Shown piece by piece: positions 63,601 to 64,000 of a DNA stretch of 64,000 nt. The translations under genes and the position numbers were made by a program. The notes under the pieces were generated by a model that saw only the letters and a program-made list of their open reading frames with translations, had not been told where the DNA came from and searched no databases. The DNA comes from JACMLX01 sp040384325 (GTDB lineage: Bacteria; Gemmatimonadota; Gemmatimonadetes; Gemmatimonadales; Gemmatimonadaceae), in assembly GCA_040384325.1 (NCBI GenBank), contig JAZKJL010000004.1, forward strand, positions 124,001-188,000. The letters run 5' to 3'. Position 1 is the stretch's first letter. Each line of letters opens with the position of its first letter.

Positions 63601-64000
63601 ATAGACCGACGTCTTGCCGCGCGTGATCGCCTTCATCTGCATCGTCGCGACGTCCATCACGTGCACGTTGTCGGCGCCATCACGGTCGCTGATGAACACC
63701 ACCTGCTTGCCATCGGGGCTGTAGCGCGGCTGCGTGTCGTAGGCGAGCCCGCTGGTCAGGCGCTTCGCATCGCCACCGGCGAAGGGAATCGCGTACAGGT
63801 CGCCGAGCATGTCGAACACGATCGTCTGCCCGTCGGGGCTGATGTCGAGCGACAGCCAGGTGCCCTCGCGTGTGTCGAGCGTGAACTGGCGCGCGGCATC
63901 CAGCGGCAGCGGGCGCTCGGCGGGGCGACCACCGCGTGCGGCAGCCGGTTGCTGCGCCGACAGCGCGGTGGTGAGGGCGAAGGCGGCGACGGCCAGGGAA
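60628..64000 (-). CDS. TolB-propeller amidohydrolase, N-terminus cut by window edge
   Basis: About 1,124 residues are visible in frame to the right edge. The visible start reads SLAVAAFALTTALSAQQPAAARGG, the end of a signal peptide, so only a few residues are missing. Then come WD40/TolB-type PD40 repeats (SPDGKQVVFISDRDG, SPDWSPDGKYIVASKGG and others, about 50-590) forming a propeller, then an amidohydrolase domain from about 690 with metal motif PGFVDTHAHLRAERG, and late LVVLTKDPL. Exported metal-dependent hydrolase of unknown substrate, often a cyclic imide or peptide. The ATG near 63819 is internal to the propeller and is not the start. Confidence 0.9.
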   Translation of the reverse strand, partial: SLAVAAFALTTALSAQQPAAARGGRPAERPLPLDAARQFTLDTREGTWLSLDISPDGQTIVFDMLGDLYAIPFAGGDAKRLTSGLAYDTQPRYSPDGKQVVFISDRDGADNVHVMDVATMQMKAITRGKTSVYLSPDWSPDGKYIVASKGGFRGGLPKLWQYHVDGGNGIALYADPVPTPQGTAVQQAGAAFSHDGKTIWYTQRTGAWNYNAQFPQYQVWAYNRDTGEREPMSSRYGSAVRPTLSGDGRWLVYGSRHEEKTGLRIRDLATGDERWLAYPTQRDEMESRAPMDALPGMSFTPDSKELVASYGNRIWRVPVDGSGQTEIPFRVQASVDAGPELAFRYPISDSTQFTVRQIRDAVPSPDGKLLAFISMDRLYVMEWPSGTPRRVSTLGAIEADPAWSPDGRSLAWVTWTNAGGRLYKASMTGARTGAVVALSRGAGTLRQPAWSHNGSRIVLTQTGAQGRRDQTGVTGTSSIVWYPAAPTSAEGSAATVIARAAGRSKPHFSRDTARIYLSSTQNGLVSIRWDGSDEQRHLRVTGPSAGTGGDDHDLSELEAPRTPEEPNSPGPPATLTMISPSGDYALAQINSDFYTVIVPPRGVQPSVSVADPNTAVVPVRKLTDIGGQFPAWSSDGRRVHWSIGNAHVVYELDSAVARDALNGARRDSTIPDSLRPKPYVPAERRILLQATRDLPRGTVVLRNARIITMKGDEVIANGDIVIRDNRIAAVGAAGTVTIPAGATSMDMAGTTIMPGFVDTHAHLRAERGTIHETQPWAYLANLAYGVTTTRDPQTATTDVLTYQDMVESGQIMGPRIYSTGPGIFDQDQIRDQEHARSMLKRYSSYYDTKTIKMYVAGVRQVRQWIIKAAREQQLMPTTEGSLDVKLNLSETLDGYPGLEHSMGITPLGRDVTSFMAWSNRTYTPTLLVNYGGPWGENWFYTKENPYADTKLQTFTAYEELATKTRRRMASMPGGGTMGGWFRDEEYVFPKLATDATGILRAGGRLGIGSHGQLQGLGYHWELWAMASGGMTTHEALRVATAMGAQAIGLQGDVGSLEVGKLADLVVLTKDPLADLRNTNTLRYVMKNGRLYDASTLAELHPTKKAGPDVPNRPTMPVTKAGVR

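Noticed and set aside
63000..63819. ATG at 63819 as the start of the amidohydrolase
   Set aside because: The frame stays open to the window edge with a signal-peptide-like sequence and more propeller sequence, so the true start is outside.

Overview
The window is high-GC DNA from a Gram-negative bacterium that I place tentatively in Gemmatimonadota. The signs are many secreted proteins whose signal peptides end in an AQ-type site, outer-membrane barrels, DUF5916 and OmpA proteins, TonB-plug-like proteins, and no sign of phage, plasmid or integrated element. One 100-base run of N (22297-22396) shows this is a scaffolded draft assembly. The taxonomic call is inference from style and gene content, not from a marker gene.

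Layout. 1-8.7 kb: a nucleoside-type MFS transporter cut by the left edge, infA, a cold-shock gene with its own promoter and terminator, then small unrelated genes (HEXXH membrane protein, rhodanese, lipoprotein, coiled-coil protein, degenerate metallo-beta-lactamase fold protein, DUF2071, two small membrane proteins, a ferredoxin-CDGSH fusion). 8.7-16.1 kb: hrpB; an overlapping five-gene run (two DinB-type proteins, DCC thiol protein, lipocalin-like lipoprotein, histidine phosphatase); a glycosyltransferase/phosphodiesterase pair on the other strand. 16.3-22.3 kb: two small secreted proteins, then a TetR-TolC-EmrA-EmrB-type efflux operon with a visible palindromic operator. 22.6-31.7 kb: tex, two secreted proteins, a YbbP/YbbA-type ABC pair divergent from a TesA-like lipoprotein esterase, and repeat elements. 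31.7-33.3 kb: efp with an unusual Asn-tipped loop, then a compact array of eight tRNA genes with a good promoter and a strong terminator. 33.5-47.6 kb: small hypotheticals, an M24-M1 peptidase pair, OmpA plus a beta-barrel, a DUF5916 protein, an alpha/beta hydrolase, the UDP-glucose to UDP-xylose pair (ugd and UDP-glucuronate decarboxylase), and a large barrel-like protein. 47.9-58.4 kb: a KefF/KefC-type pair, then two colinear plug-only paralogues that flank a winged-helix protein and a 1,223-residue membrane protein with a large periplasmic region. 58.4-64 kb: GMC oxidoreductase, its Tat-exported small subunit, and a TolB-propeller amidohydrolase cut by the right edge.

Most genes sit in short same-strand runs with 1-4 bp ATGA/GTGA/TGATG overlaps, so translational coupling is common. 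The least explained block is 50.4-58.4 kb. The most testable oddities are the EF-P loop, the divergent start codons sharing one CATG, the degenerate metal site at 5.1-5.8 kb, and a GC-rich dispersed repeat that coincides with the assembly gap.
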